From contig CP119311.1 in assembly GCA_029202545.1 (NCBI GenBank), positions 2,046,001 to 2,110,000 of the forward strand: a stretch of DNA of 64,000 nucleotides, read 5' to 3'. This stretch comes from Candidatus Pseudobacter hemicellulosilyticus. GTDB taxonomy: Bacteria > Bacteroidota > Bacteroidia > Chitinophagales > Chitinophagaceae. Below the pieces are notes generated by a model that was not told the origin of the DNA, made no database searches, and saw only the letters and a program-made list of their open reading frames with translations. How positions within the stretch are numbered: the stretch's first letter is position 1; each line of letters opens with the position of its first letter. Of the stretch, positions 9,471 to 18,159 are shown piece by piece. The position numbers and the translations under genes are program-made.

Positions 9471-11123
9471 ATGATCCAATTACCAGACCTGTTTATAAGC
9501 CTCCTGTATATCCTGGCCATCCTCTTCATAGGGGTCTGGGTAGGCAGGCAGCACCGGAAAAAAAGCGGCAGCCAGTCGGCCGGCGCTTATTTCCTGGCGG
9601 GCCGCACCCTGCGCTGGCCTGCCATCGGCCTGGCGTTGTTTGCCACCAACATCTCTACGGTACACCTGGTAAGCCTTGCCCAGAGCGGCTTTGATTCCGG
9701 TCTGCTCAACGGCAACTTTGAATGGATGGCCGCCTTTACGCTCATTCTGCTGGCGCTGTTCTTTGCGCCTTTTTATATCCGCTCCGGCGTAGCCACCCTG
9801 CCGGATTTCCTGGAAAAAAGATACGACCGCTCCTGCCGCGACTGGCTGGTGCTGGTATCCATTGTATCTGCGGTAGTGATCCATATCGCTTTTTCCATGC
9901 TGGCCGGCGGCATTGTGCTGGAGACATTATTCGGTGTTAATTTCTACGCCAGCGTGATCGTGATCTCCCTGATAACGGCCATCTATACAATAGTAGGTGG
10001 TCTCAAAGCTGTGGTGGTCACCGAGTCCATCCAGACCGTTGTCCTGATCATCGGCGCTGTGATCATCACGGTGGCCGCCTGGAACAGGATGGGTGGTTGG
10101 GAACCCATGAAGGAGGTACTGAGCCAGACCAAACAGCTGAACAGGCTGTCCATGCTGCGTCCGCATGGTGATGAAAGCGGCATGCCCTGGTATTCCGTCC
10201 TGCTGGGTTATCCCGTGCTGGGTATCTGGTACTGGTGCGCTGACCAGACCATTGTGCAGCGGGTGCTGGGGGCGAAGGATGAGAACCATGCCCGCATAGG
10301 ACCCTTGTTCTGCGGGTTCATAAAAATATTGCCGGTCTTCCTGTTTGTGATGCCCGGCCTGTTTGCCTATACGCTGGCCTATGCGGACCAGCTGGACCTG
10401 AGTGCGCTGACCTTTACAGATGCCAGCGGTCAGCAGCAGATTCGCAGCAAAGGCATTTATACCCTCATGATCGTGCAGCTGCTGCCTACCGGCCTGGTAG
10501 GTATCCTGGTGGCGGCGCTGCTGTCCGGCCTGATGAGCCAGATATCAGGTGCGCTCAACTCCATCTCCACCATGGTGAGCTATGATATTTACAAGCGTTA
10601 CCGGCCGGAAGCCAGTGAAGCCGCCATGGTGCGCACCGGTAAGATAGTTGCAGGCATCGCCCTGGTGATCTCTTTGCTCTTACTGCCATTGCTGAACCGC
10701 TATGAAAGTATTTTTAATGGCCTCAATGATATTATAGCCCATATAGCGCCGCCCATTACGGCGGTGTTCCTGCTGGGCGTTTGCTGGAAAAAAGCGTCGG
10801 CCACAGCGGCCAGGCTGACGCTCTGGATAGGGTCAGGACTGGGTGTGCTGGTGTATGCAGCTAATAAGGTCCTGCCGGAAACGCTCCTGGCGGAGATCCC
10901 ATTTATGATGATGGCTTTTTACCTGTTTGTAGCCTGTGTGCTGCTGCAGGTGGTATTGTCCCTGCTATATCCTGCGCCTGTGGTGCAGGGGGAGGGGAGG
11001 TTATACTGGAATTCCCTGGCGGAGCCGCTGCGGGGTAAGGGATGGAAGGGATTGGGCAATTACAAGGTCCTGTCTTTCCTGTTGCTGCTGATCATGGGCC
11101 TGCTTTTCTGGATCTTCCGGTAG
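9471..11123 (+). CDS. SSS-family (SLC5) sodium/solute symporter, probably for a sugar
   Basis: This inner-membrane transporter has about 14 hydrophobic segments over 550 residues and belongs to the sodium:solute symporter family. Diagnostic stretches are YFLAGRTLRWPAIGLALFATNIST near the N-terminus and ALLSGLMSQISGALNSISTM in the seventh to eighth helices, which holds residues of the sodium site in this family. The C-terminus is a single membrane segment (VLSFLLLLIMGLLFWIFR). Placed between fuconate dehydratase and an L-fucose-dehydrogenase-like SDR, it most likely imports L-fucose or a related monosaccharide from the periplasm. The substrate is inferred from context. Confidence 0.88.
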   Translation: MIQLPDLFISLLYILAILFIGVWVGRQHRKKSGSQSAGAYFLAGRTLRWPAIGLALFATNISTVHLVSLAQSGFDSGLLNGNFEWMAAFTLILLALFFAPFYIRSGVATLPDFLEKRYDRSCRDWLVLVSIVSAVVIHIAFSMLAGGIVLETLFGVNFYASVIVISLITAIYTIVGGLKAVVVTESIQTVVLIIGAVIITVAAWNRMGGWEPMKEVLSQTKQLNRLSMLRPHGDESGMPWYSVLLGYPVLGIWYWCADQTIVQRVLGAKDENHARIGPLFCGFIKILPVFLFVMPGLFAYTLAYADQLDLSALTFTDASGQQQIRSKGIYTLMIVQLLPTGLVGILVAALLSGLMSQISGALNSISTMVSYDIYKRYRPEASEAAMVRTGKIVAGIALVISLLLLPLLNRYESIFNGLNDIIAHIAPPITAVFLLGVCWKKASATAARLTLWIGSGLGVLVYAANKVLPETLLAEIPFMMMAFYLFVACVLLQVVLSLLYPAPVVQGEGRLYWNSLAEPLRGKGWKGLGNYKVLSFLLLLIMGLLFWIFR

Positions 11124-11166
11124 GCTGAACTATTAAAATATTGTTAAACAACCTGAAAACGAGGAG

Positions 11167-11970
11167 ATGAAACTGTTAAAGGAAAAGATCATTTTTTTGA
11201 CGGGTGGATCAAGAGGCATCGGTTTTGAGTGTGCGTTGAAATATGCCGCCGCGGGCGCCCGTGTGGTGATTGTGTCCAATGACCGGGAATCGCTGACAGC
11301 CGCTTCTGTGGCGCTTGGCGGCGATCATGACAATATTTTTTGCGATGTTTCCAACCCGGCCGATGTGCAATATGCTATTGAGGCAACCCTCAAAAAATAT
11401 GGGCGGATCGATGTGCTGCATAACAATGCCGGCATTGCCGGACCGTCCACGCCGCTCCATGAAACTTCAGAAATTGAGTGGGATAATTTGTTTGATGTTA
11501 ACTTGAAGAGTATCTTGCTGACCACAAAATGTGGTCTCCCCGCTTTAAAAGCCTCCAGGGGCTGTATTATTAATACCAGCAGCCTGGTGGGCGAGATAGG
11601 GCAGGAAAATCACGCCGCATATGCCGCCACTAAAGGCGGTATCAATGCGCTTACAAAATCGATGGCGCTGGACTATGCACCTTTCGGAATCCGGGTGAAT
11701 GCTGTTGCACCCGCAGGTGTATGGACGCCAATGCTCCGTCAATGGAGCCGTGAGCAACCAGATGTAACGCACATCGAATCATACCTTGACCATATCCACC
11801 CCCTGGGCTATTGTCCTGAAGGGGATGTGATTGCCGACGCGTGCGTCTTTCTTGCTTCCGACAGCGCACGTTTCATTACCGGCGCCATTCTACCCGTAAG
11901 TGGGGGCGCTGAGTTAGGCTACAGGGTGGTGAGTGAGTTGACCGGCTCACCCACCAGGAATGTCGAATAA
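11167..11970 (+). CDS. SDR-family oxidoreductase, probable L-fucose dehydrogenase
   Basis: This is a classical short-chain dehydrogenase of 267 residues. It has the cofactor motif TGGSRGIG (residues 13-20), NNAG, and the catalytic Ser/Tyr/Lys in TSSLVG and YAATKGG. Stretches such as SSLVGEIGQ, GIRVNAVAPAGVWTP and SGGAELGYR are strikingly like HSD17B14, the animal enzyme reported to oxidise L-fucose. With L-fuconate dehydratase two genes upstream, L-fucose dehydrogenase is the best reading. The alternative is 2-keto-3-deoxy-L-fuconate dehydrogenase. A GAGGAG ribosome-binding site lies just upstream of the ATG. Confidence 0.8.
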   Translation: MKLLKEKIIFLTGGSRGIGFECALKYAAAGARVVIVSNDRESLTAASVALGGDHDNIFCDVSNPADVQYAIEATLKKYGRIDVLHNNAGIAGPSTPLHETSEIEWDNLFDVNLKSILLTTKCGLPALKASRGCIINTSSLVGEIGQENHAAYAATKGGINALTKSMALDYAPFGIRVNAVAPAGVWTPMLRQWSREQPDVTHIESYLDHIHPLGYCPEGDVIADACVFLASDSARFITGAILPVSGGAELGYRVVSELTGSPTRNVE

Positions 11971-12002
11971 GCAATTTTTTTCGTGTGTACGAAATTTTAA
12001 CG

Positions 12003-14333
12003 ATGATGAATAGCCGATTTACAACAGCACTCTCACTCCTGCTATGCCTGGCGCTCACTACACGCGCGCAGGACAGCCCACTCAAGATCTGGTTCGACAA
12101 ACCCGCCCATCTCTGGGAGGAAACCCTGCCTTTGGGCAATGGCCGGCTGGGCATGACGCCAGACGGCGGTCTCTTCAAAGAGAAGATCGTTCTGAACGAT
12201 ATCACGCTCTGGTCGGGCAGTCCCCAGGACGCCAACAATTACAAGGCAGTAGAACAGTTACCGCGCATCCGGCAACTCCTCTTTGAAGGAAAGAACGATG
12301 AAGCGCAGGAACTCATAAACAAAGACTTTGTCTGCGTTGGCCCCGGCTCTGGCGGCGCCGCCTACGGCAAGTTCCAGGTGCTGGGCGATCTCCAGCTGGA
12401 ACACAGCTATGCCGGTAAAGACACTGCAGCCGCGCAATATAAGCGGGAACTGCTGCTGGACCGCGCCATAGCCACTACCGAATTTACACTTAATGGTGTA
12501 CGGTATACCCGTGAATATTTCACCAGCTTTGGCAATGATGTGGCCATTGTGCGCATCACCGCCAGCAAGGCCGGCGCTATCAATGTCCGCCTCAGCATGA
12601 GCCGCCCCGAACGCTGGAAAACCTATATCGGGGGCCAGGAGCTGATGCTCGCCGGCCAGCTTGATAACGGTACTGATGGCAGCGGGATGCAATACCTGGC
12701 CAAGGTAAGGCCGGTACTCAAAGGGGGCAAAATGTCTGTGGACAGAGATGCCCTGGTGGTGAAGGACGCTTCTGAACTCACCCTGTATATTTCTGCCGGT
12801 ACAGATTTTAAAGATCCCGGCTACCTCAACCGCATTGACGCCAACCTGGCCGCAGCATTGAAAACAAATTATACTGTTGAAAAGCAAAAACACCTGGCTT
12901 ATTCCCGTGGCTTCTTCAACCGTGTTCAGCTGGACCTGGGACAGGGCGCGGCCGCTGGTCTTACCACGGACAAACGCCTGGCGGCTTTCTATAAGCATCC
13001 CGAAGCAGACAAAGGACTGGCCGCCCTCTTCTTCCAGTTTGGCCGTTACCTCACTATAAGCAGTACCCGTATTGGTCTGCTGCCGCCCAATTTACAGGGA
13101 CTTTGGGCCAACCAGGTACATACGCCCTGGAATGGCGACTACCACCTGGACGTGAATGTGCAGATGAACCACTGGCCAGTGGAAGTGACCAATCTGTCCG
13201 AGCTTAACCTGCCCCTGGCCGACCTGGTCAAAGGCATGGTGCCCAATGGGGAGAAAACTGCCAAAGCCTATTATGATGCCGATGGCTGGATTGCCCATGT
13301 GATCACCAATGTATGGGGCTTCACCGAACCCGGTGAAAGCGCCAGCTGGGGCCTGGCCAATGCCGGATCAGGCTGGCTCTGCAATAACCTCTGGGATCAC
13401 TACGCTTTTACCGGCGATAAAAAATACCTGCAAGATATCTATCCTATCCTCAGCGGCTCCGCCCGTTTTTACAACAGTGTGCTGGTAAAACATCCCGGCA
13501 AAGGATGGCTGGTGACCTCGCCTTCCGTATCGCCGGAGAACACCTTCTACCTGCCCAATGGAAAAACGGCCAGCATCTGTATGGGGCCTACCATCGATAA
13601 CCAGATCGTGCGCGAACTTTTCACCAATGTGATTGAAGCGGCCACCACCCTGGGCATTGACCAGGCTTTCCGCGATACCCTGAAAAGCAGGCTGGCCCTG
13701 CTGCCGCCTGTTGGCCAGGTCTCTGCCGATGGCCGGATCATGGAATGGCTGGAAGACTATAAAGAGACCGAGCCCGAACACCGGCATATCTCGCACCTGT
13801 ATGGATTGTATCCTGCCACCCAGATCACGCCCGCATCCACACCGGAGCTGGCAGAAGCCAGCAAAAAATCCCTGAATGTACGGGGGGACGACGGCCCCAG
13901 CTGGACCATCGCCTACAAATTATTGTTCTGGGCCAGGTTGCAGGACGGTAACCGCGCCTTCAAATTATTGAAGGAGATCCTCAAGCCTACATTAAAAACG
14001 CATATCAACTACACTGCGGGCGGCGGCGTATATCCCAACATGCTGTCCGCCGGCCCGCCTTTCCAGATCGACGGCAACTTTGGTTCCACAGCCGGTATAG
14101 CCGAAATGCTGCTGCAAAGCCATGACGGTTTTATTGAGCTGCTGCCTTCCATCCCGGATATATGGAAAACTACCGGCAAAGTGAAAGGCCTGAAAGCAAG
14201 AGGCAATTTTACTGTTGACTTTTCCTGGAAGAATGGCCAGGTGACCAGCTATACCATCAGCTCGCCCAACGGCGGCCAGGTGAAGCTGAAAGTCAATGGT
14301 GAATTGAAAACCATCACCGCCCGCAAACGCTAA
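12003..14333 (+). CDS. GH95 alpha-L-fucosidase
   Basis: This glycoside hydrolase family 95 enzyme would release terminal alpha-1,2-linked L-fucose; some members act on alpha-L-galactose. The frame is open from 11985, but ATG at 12003 or 12006 gives a clean signal peptide (SLLLCLALTTRAQ), so it is exported to the periplasm. The N-terminal domain starts IWFDKPAHLWEETLPLGNGRLGM. The catalytic (alpha/alpha)6 region shows the family's conserved Asn pair context NVQMNHWPVE, the acid-bearing MEWLEDY...HRHISHLYGLYP, and the conserved FQIDGNFG. About 776 residues is normal for the family. It feeds L-fucose to the symporter and dehydrogenase encoded just before it. Confidence 0.93.
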   Translation: MMNSRFTTALSLLLCLALTTRAQDSPLKIWFDKPAHLWEETLPLGNGRLGMTPDGGLFKEKIVLNDITLWSGSPQDANNYKAVEQLPRIRQLLFEGKNDEAQELINKDFVCVGPGSGGAAYGKFQVLGDLQLEHSYAGKDTAAAQYKRELLLDRAIATTEFTLNGVRYTREYFTSFGNDVAIVRITASKAGAINVRLSMSRPERWKTYIGGQELMLAGQLDNGTDGSGMQYLAKVRPVLKGGKMSVDRDALVVKDASELTLYISAGTDFKDPGYLNRIDANLAAALKTNYTVEKQKHLAYSRGFFNRVQLDLGQGAAAGLTTDKRLAAFYKHPEADKGLAALFFQFGRYLTISSTRIGLLPPNLQGLWANQVHTPWNGDYHLDVNVQMNHWPVEVTNLSELNLPLADLVKGMVPNGEKTAKAYYDADGWIAHVITNVWGFTEPGESASWGLANAGSGWLCNNLWDHYAFTGDKKYLQDIYPILSGSARFYNSVLVKHPGKGWLVTSPSVSPENTFYLPNGKTASICMGPTIDNQIVRELFTNVIEAATTLGIDQAFRDTLKSRLALLPPVGQVSADGRIMEWLEDYKETEPEHRHISHLYGLYPATQITPASTPELAEASKKSLNVRGDDGPSWTIAYKLLFWARLQDGNRAFKLLKEILKPTLKTHINYTAGGGVYPNMLSAGPPFQIDGNFGSTAGIAEMLLQSHDGFIELLPSIPDIWKTTGKVKGLKARGNFTVDFSWKNGQVTSYTISSPNGGQVKLKVNGELKTITARKR

Positions 14334-14441
14334 GGCCAGCATTTTTATTCCAACCGATTTCTTTTCATTCAGCAGGATGGTTTCCCTGCAAAGCCGGTAA
14401 CTTTACAGGAACCACGCGCTGTACAAAACAAATAATCAGCA

Positions 14442-16637
14442 ATGAAACACCGTTTGATTCGTTTTGCCTTCCTGGCAACCAGCTTCCTGGGAGGACAATG
14501 GTTGACCGCACAGACTGTAACGATCCCCGTGGAGACAGCCAACCAGGCCCTTGTATTACAGACCAATGCCGCCAAGCAGGTTGGTATTATTTATATGGGC
14601 CCCAAACTGGCCGATCAGCAAAGCTACCAGCAGGCGCCCGGCGCTTACCGCCAGGCAGTAGAATACACAGGCGTGAACAATTCCGCCTACACGCCTTCCG
14701 GCTCCCGCAACCTGTTTGAGCCCGCCATCACCGTGGTGCATGCCGATGGTAATACCTCGCTGGACCTGCAATATGTAAAACACGAGAATAAACGTATTGA
14801 CGATAATGTGAACCTGCTCAGCGTTTCACTGAAAGATCCCGTGTATCCCTTTGAAGTGACCCTGTTCTACAAGACCTTCAGCAAGGAAGATATCACTGAA
14901 CAATGGGCCGAGATCAAACACAATGAGAAGGGCAATGTGATCCTGAAGAAATTCGCTTCCGCCAATCTCTACCTCAAAGCCAACAGCTACTGGCTCAAAC
15001 AATACCATGGCGACTGGGCCATGGAAATGCAGCCCGACGAGCAGAAGCTCACCCACGGCATCAAGACCCTCGACTCCAAACTGGGCAGCCGCACCAACCT
15101 GTTCCAGCCGCCCATCTTCATGGTCTCACTGGACAAACCTGCTACCGAAGACGAGGGCACAGTATTATACGGTTCGCTGGAGTGGAGCGGCAATTTCCGC
15201 ATAGACCTGGAGCTGGATAACCTGGACAACCTGCGCATCCTGGCAGGCATCAACAACCACGCTTCCGAGTACTCTCTGAAAGCCGGTGAAACCTTTACCA
15301 CCCCGGCATTCCTGTACCTGCTGTCGGACAAAGGCAAAGGGGATGCCAGTCGCAAGCTGCAGAACTGGGCCCGCCAGTACAAGCTGCTGGACGGGAAAGG
15401 CAATCGCCTCACCCTGCTCAACAACTGGGAAGCCACCTATTTTGATTTCAATGAAAGCAAGCTCAAAGAGTTGCTGAAGGATACCCGCAAACTGGGTGTT
15501 GATCTCTTTCTGCTGGATGATGGCTGGTTCGCCAATAAATATCCCCGTAATGGTGATAATGCCGGGCTGGGCGACTGGCAGGCCAACAAGACCAAGCTGC
15601 CCAATGGCATCGCTTCCCTGGTAAAAGAGGCTAAGAACAATGAAGTGAAATTTGGTATCTGGATAGAACCGGAAATGGTGAACCCCAAAAGTGAGCTATA
15701 CGAGAAACACCCGGACTGGGTAGTGAAACAACCTAAACGCGAAGAATATTATTTCCGCAACCAGCTGGTGCTGGATCTGAGCAATCCCAAAGTGCAGGAC
15801 TTTGTATTTGGTGTGGTAGATGAACTGTTCACTACTAATCCTGAGCTGGCTTATATTAAATGGGATTGTAATGCCGTCATCTATAATGCGTATTCAGCTT
15901 ACCTGGGCGCCAACCAGTCCCAGTTCTATATTAAATATGTACAGGGACTGTATTCCGTGCTGGAAAAGATCCGTAAGAAATATCCCACTGTGCCCATGAT
16001 GCTCTGTTCCGGTGGTGGTGGCCGTGTAGACTATGGTGCGCTGCAGTATTTTACCGAGTTCTGGCCCAGCGATAACACGGATCCCATGGAAAGGATCTTT
16101 CTGCAATGGGAATATTCTTTCTTCTACCCGGCAATCAGTTCTTCCAACCACGTGACCGACTGGGGCAAGCAGCCCATCAAGTTCAGGACTGATGTAGCCC
16201 TCATGGGTAAGCCCGGTTTTGATATTGTGGTCAGTCATCTCAATGAAAAGGATCTTCAATTCTGCCAGCAAGCCATCAAAAATTTTAATAGCTTTAAGTC
16301 CGTTATCTGGCAGGGTGATCAGTATCGGCTGCAATCGCCCTGGAACAATGATGTTGCTGCGGTGGGTTATATAGATGGATCAAAGAACAAAGGCATTCTT
16401 TTCAATTACCTGGTAAATAACCGGTATGGCGCCGGCAGCAAGCTGCCCATCCGCCTGAAAGGCCTGGATCCTCAGAAAAAATATACGCTGAAAGAGATCA
16501 ACCTGTATCCCGGAGAGCAAAGCAGCATCAATAATGATAAAGTATATACCGGTGAGTTCCTGATGAAAGTAGGATACAACCCGGATGTAAGGCAGGGCAG
16601 GAACAGTGTGGTCATTGAGCTTAGCGCCGTAAACTAA
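14442..16637 (+). CDS. GH36 alpha-galactosidase
   Basis: This retaining alpha-galactosidase of 731 residues has a signal peptide (FLGGQWLTAQ), so it acts in the periplasm. The beta-sandwich N-terminal domain is followed by a TIM barrel with LFLLDDGWFANKYPRNGD and GIWIEPEMVNPKS. The nucleophile Asp is in YIKWDCNAVI and the acid/base Asp is in the segment FWPSDNTDPMERI. It would remove alpha-galactosyl residues from the same glycan whose fucose is taken by the GH95 enzyme. It follows a 108-bp gap with no clear terminator, so it may be read through from upstream. Confidence 0.93.
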   Translation: MKHRLIRFAFLATSFLGGQWLTAQTVTIPVETANQALVLQTNAAKQVGIIYMGPKLADQQSYQQAPGAYRQAVEYTGVNNSAYTPSGSRNLFEPAITVVHADGNTSLDLQYVKHENKRIDDNVNLLSVSLKDPVYPFEVTLFYKTFSKEDITEQWAEIKHNEKGNVILKKFASANLYLKANSYWLKQYHGDWAMEMQPDEQKLTHGIKTLDSKLGSRTNLFQPPIFMVSLDKPATEDEGTVLYGSLEWSGNFRIDLELDNLDNLRILAGINNHASEYSLKAGETFTTPAFLYLLSDKGKGDASRKLQNWARQYKLLDGKGNRLTLLNNWEATYFDFNESKLKELLKDTRKLGVDLFLLDDGWFANKYPRNGDNAGLGDWQANKTKLPNGIASLVKEAKNNEVKFGIWIEPEMVNPKSELYEKHPDWVVKQPKREEYYFRNQLVLDLSNPKVQDFVFGVVDELFTTNPELAYIKWDCNAVIYNAYSAYLGANQSQFYIKYVQGLYSVLEKIRKKYPTVPMMLCSGGGGRVDYGALQYFTEFWPSDNTDPMERIFLQWEYSFFYPAISSSNHVTDWGKQPIKFRTDVALMGKPGFDIVVSHLNEKDLQFCQQAIKNFNSFKSVIWQGDQYRLQSPWNNDVAAVGYIDGSKNKGILFNYLVNNRYGAGSKLPIRLKGLDPQKKYTLKEINLYPGEQSSINNDKVYTGEFLMKVGYNPDVRQGRNSVVIELSAVN

Positions 16638-16652
16638 AAAGGAGTCCGCTAT

Positions 16653-18086
16653 ATGAAACGTTTATTTATGCTGGCAGCAGCCTGCTGCCTTGCGATCATG
16701 ACCCAGGCCAAAATCGTATTGCCTTCTGTCTTCAGCGACAACATGGTGTTGCAGCAGAAAAGCACGGTGAAGATCTGGGGTAAGTCCGAAGCCGGAAAAA
16801 CGGTAACAGTCACCACTTCCTGGAATCAGCAAACAGCCACGGCCACTGTAGACAACGAGGGCAAATGGCAGCTGACCGTAAGCACGCCTTCTTTCGGGGG
16901 GCCTTATGAAATAGTGCTGACCGATGGGGAGCCCCTGACCCTGAAAAATATCCTGATCGGGGATGTATGGGTTTGCTCGGGTCAGTCGAACATGGAAATG
17001 CCGCTGGCCGGCTGGGGAAAGGTAGATAACTACGAGCAGGAAATTAAAGAAGCCAGCTATCCGCAGATCCGCCTGCTGCAGGCCAAACATATGGCGGCTA
17101 CCCGTCCCCAGGACGACCTGGTGGTATGGGAGGGCGGCTGGCAGGTTTGCTCGCCCCAGACCATCCCGGAATTTTCCTCCACCGCCTACTTCTTTGCGCG
17201 TGAGATCTATAAGAAGACCGGTGTACCCATCGGCCTCCTGCATACTTCCTGGGGCGGCACTATCATTGAAGCCTGGACCAGTGGCGGGGCGCTGAAAAAA
17301 GTTCCCCAGTTCACCGATGCTGTGGCTAAAATTGAAGCCGCAGCACCCGAAGTGAAAGGCAATGACGGCAACAGGGCTTCTGTGCTGTTCAATGCCATGA
17401 TCCATCCTATTATCAATTTCCGGATCAAAGGAGTGATCTGGTACCAGGGGGAATCCAATGCTGACCGCCTGGAGCAGGCCCAGTTGTACCGCACCCTGTT
17501 TCCCAATATGATCAACGACTGGCGCAACCAGTGGGGCCAGCCGGAGCTGCCTTTCTATTTTGTGCAGCTGGCAGCCTTCAGCAAGAAAGGTAATGAAAGC
17601 GCTATGGCCGCCTGGCCCATTCTGCGGGAAGCCCAGGCCAGCGCGCTCAGTCTGCCCCATACCGGTATGGCTGTAGCTATTGATATTGGCCATCCCACAG
17701 ATATCCATCCCAAGAATAAACAGGATGTGGGCAGGCGACTGGCCTATATTGCCCTGGCCAAAGATTATGGTCAGAAGATCGAGTATAGCGGACCGGTAGT
17801 GAAGAAGCAGGTGGTGAAATTCAATACCATTGAGCTGACCTTTGATCATGCCAAAGGGCTGGACCTGAGAACATCTTCAGGTATTGCCAAAGGCTGGCTG
17901 ATTGCCGGCGCCGATCAGCAGTTCCATCCTGCCGAGGTGTCCATTAAAGGTAATAAGATCACGGTACACAGCACCAATGTAAGCCTGCCGGCTGCTGTAC
18001 GGTATGCCTGGGCTGATGATCCCGATGTCAACCTGTACAATAAAGCAGGACTGCCCGCTTCTCCGTTCCGGACGGATAAGTGGTAG
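16653..18086 (+). CDS. sialate O-acetylesterase-like SGNH esterase
   Basis: This secreted SGNH-fold carbohydrate esterase has 477 residues and a signal peptide (AAACCLAIMTQA). The N-terminal Ig-like domain (VLPSVFSDNMVLQQ) precedes the nucleophile block VCSGQSNMEMPLAGW. The later block GVIWYQGESNA and the Asp/His pair in IGHPTDIHPKNKQDVG complete the catalytic set. In plant- or mucin-glycan loci such proteins remove O-acetyl groups, so the name sialate esterase need not imply sialic acid. It lies 15 bp after the galactosidase and ends the locus. Confidence 0.88.
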   Translation: MKRLFMLAAACCLAIMTQAKIVLPSVFSDNMVLQQKSTVKIWGKSEAGKTVTVTTSWNQQTATATVDNEGKWQLTVSTPSFGGPYEIVLTDGEPLTLKNILIGDVWVCSGQSNMEMPLAGWGKVDNYEQEIKEASYPQIRLLQAKHMAATRPQDDLVVWEGGWQVCSPQTIPEFSSTAYFFAREIYKKTGVPIGLLHTSWGGTIIEAWTSGGALKKVPQFTDAVAKIEAAAPEVKGNDGNRASVLFNAMIHPIINFRIKGVIWYQGESNADRLEQAQLYRTLFPNMINDWRNQWGQPELPFYFVQLAAFSKKGNESAMAAWPILREAQASALSLPHTGMAVAIDIGHPTDIHPKNKQDVGRRLAYIALAKDYGQKIEYSGPVVKKQVVKFNTIELTFDHAKGLDLRTSSGIAKGWLIAGADQQFHPAEVSIKGNKITVHSTNVSLPAAVRYAWADDPDVNLYNKAGLPASPFRTDKW

Positions 18087-18108
18087 TTTGAATCTCTTGC
18101 ATATAATT

Positions 18109-18159
18109 TCTCCCCATTCTGGCCGGTATGTTTTCGGCTGGAATGGGGAGATCCTTTTT
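18109..18159. terminator. bidirectional intrinsic terminator between convergent genes
   Basis: TCTCCCCATTC (18109-18119) pairs perfectly with GAATGGGGAGA (18141-18151) around a 21-nt loop and is followed by TCCTTTTT. It ends the fucose locus on the + strand. It also lies directly beyond the stop codon of the minus-strand gene and could serve it as well, though the minus-strand U-tract is weak. Confidence 0.75.
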
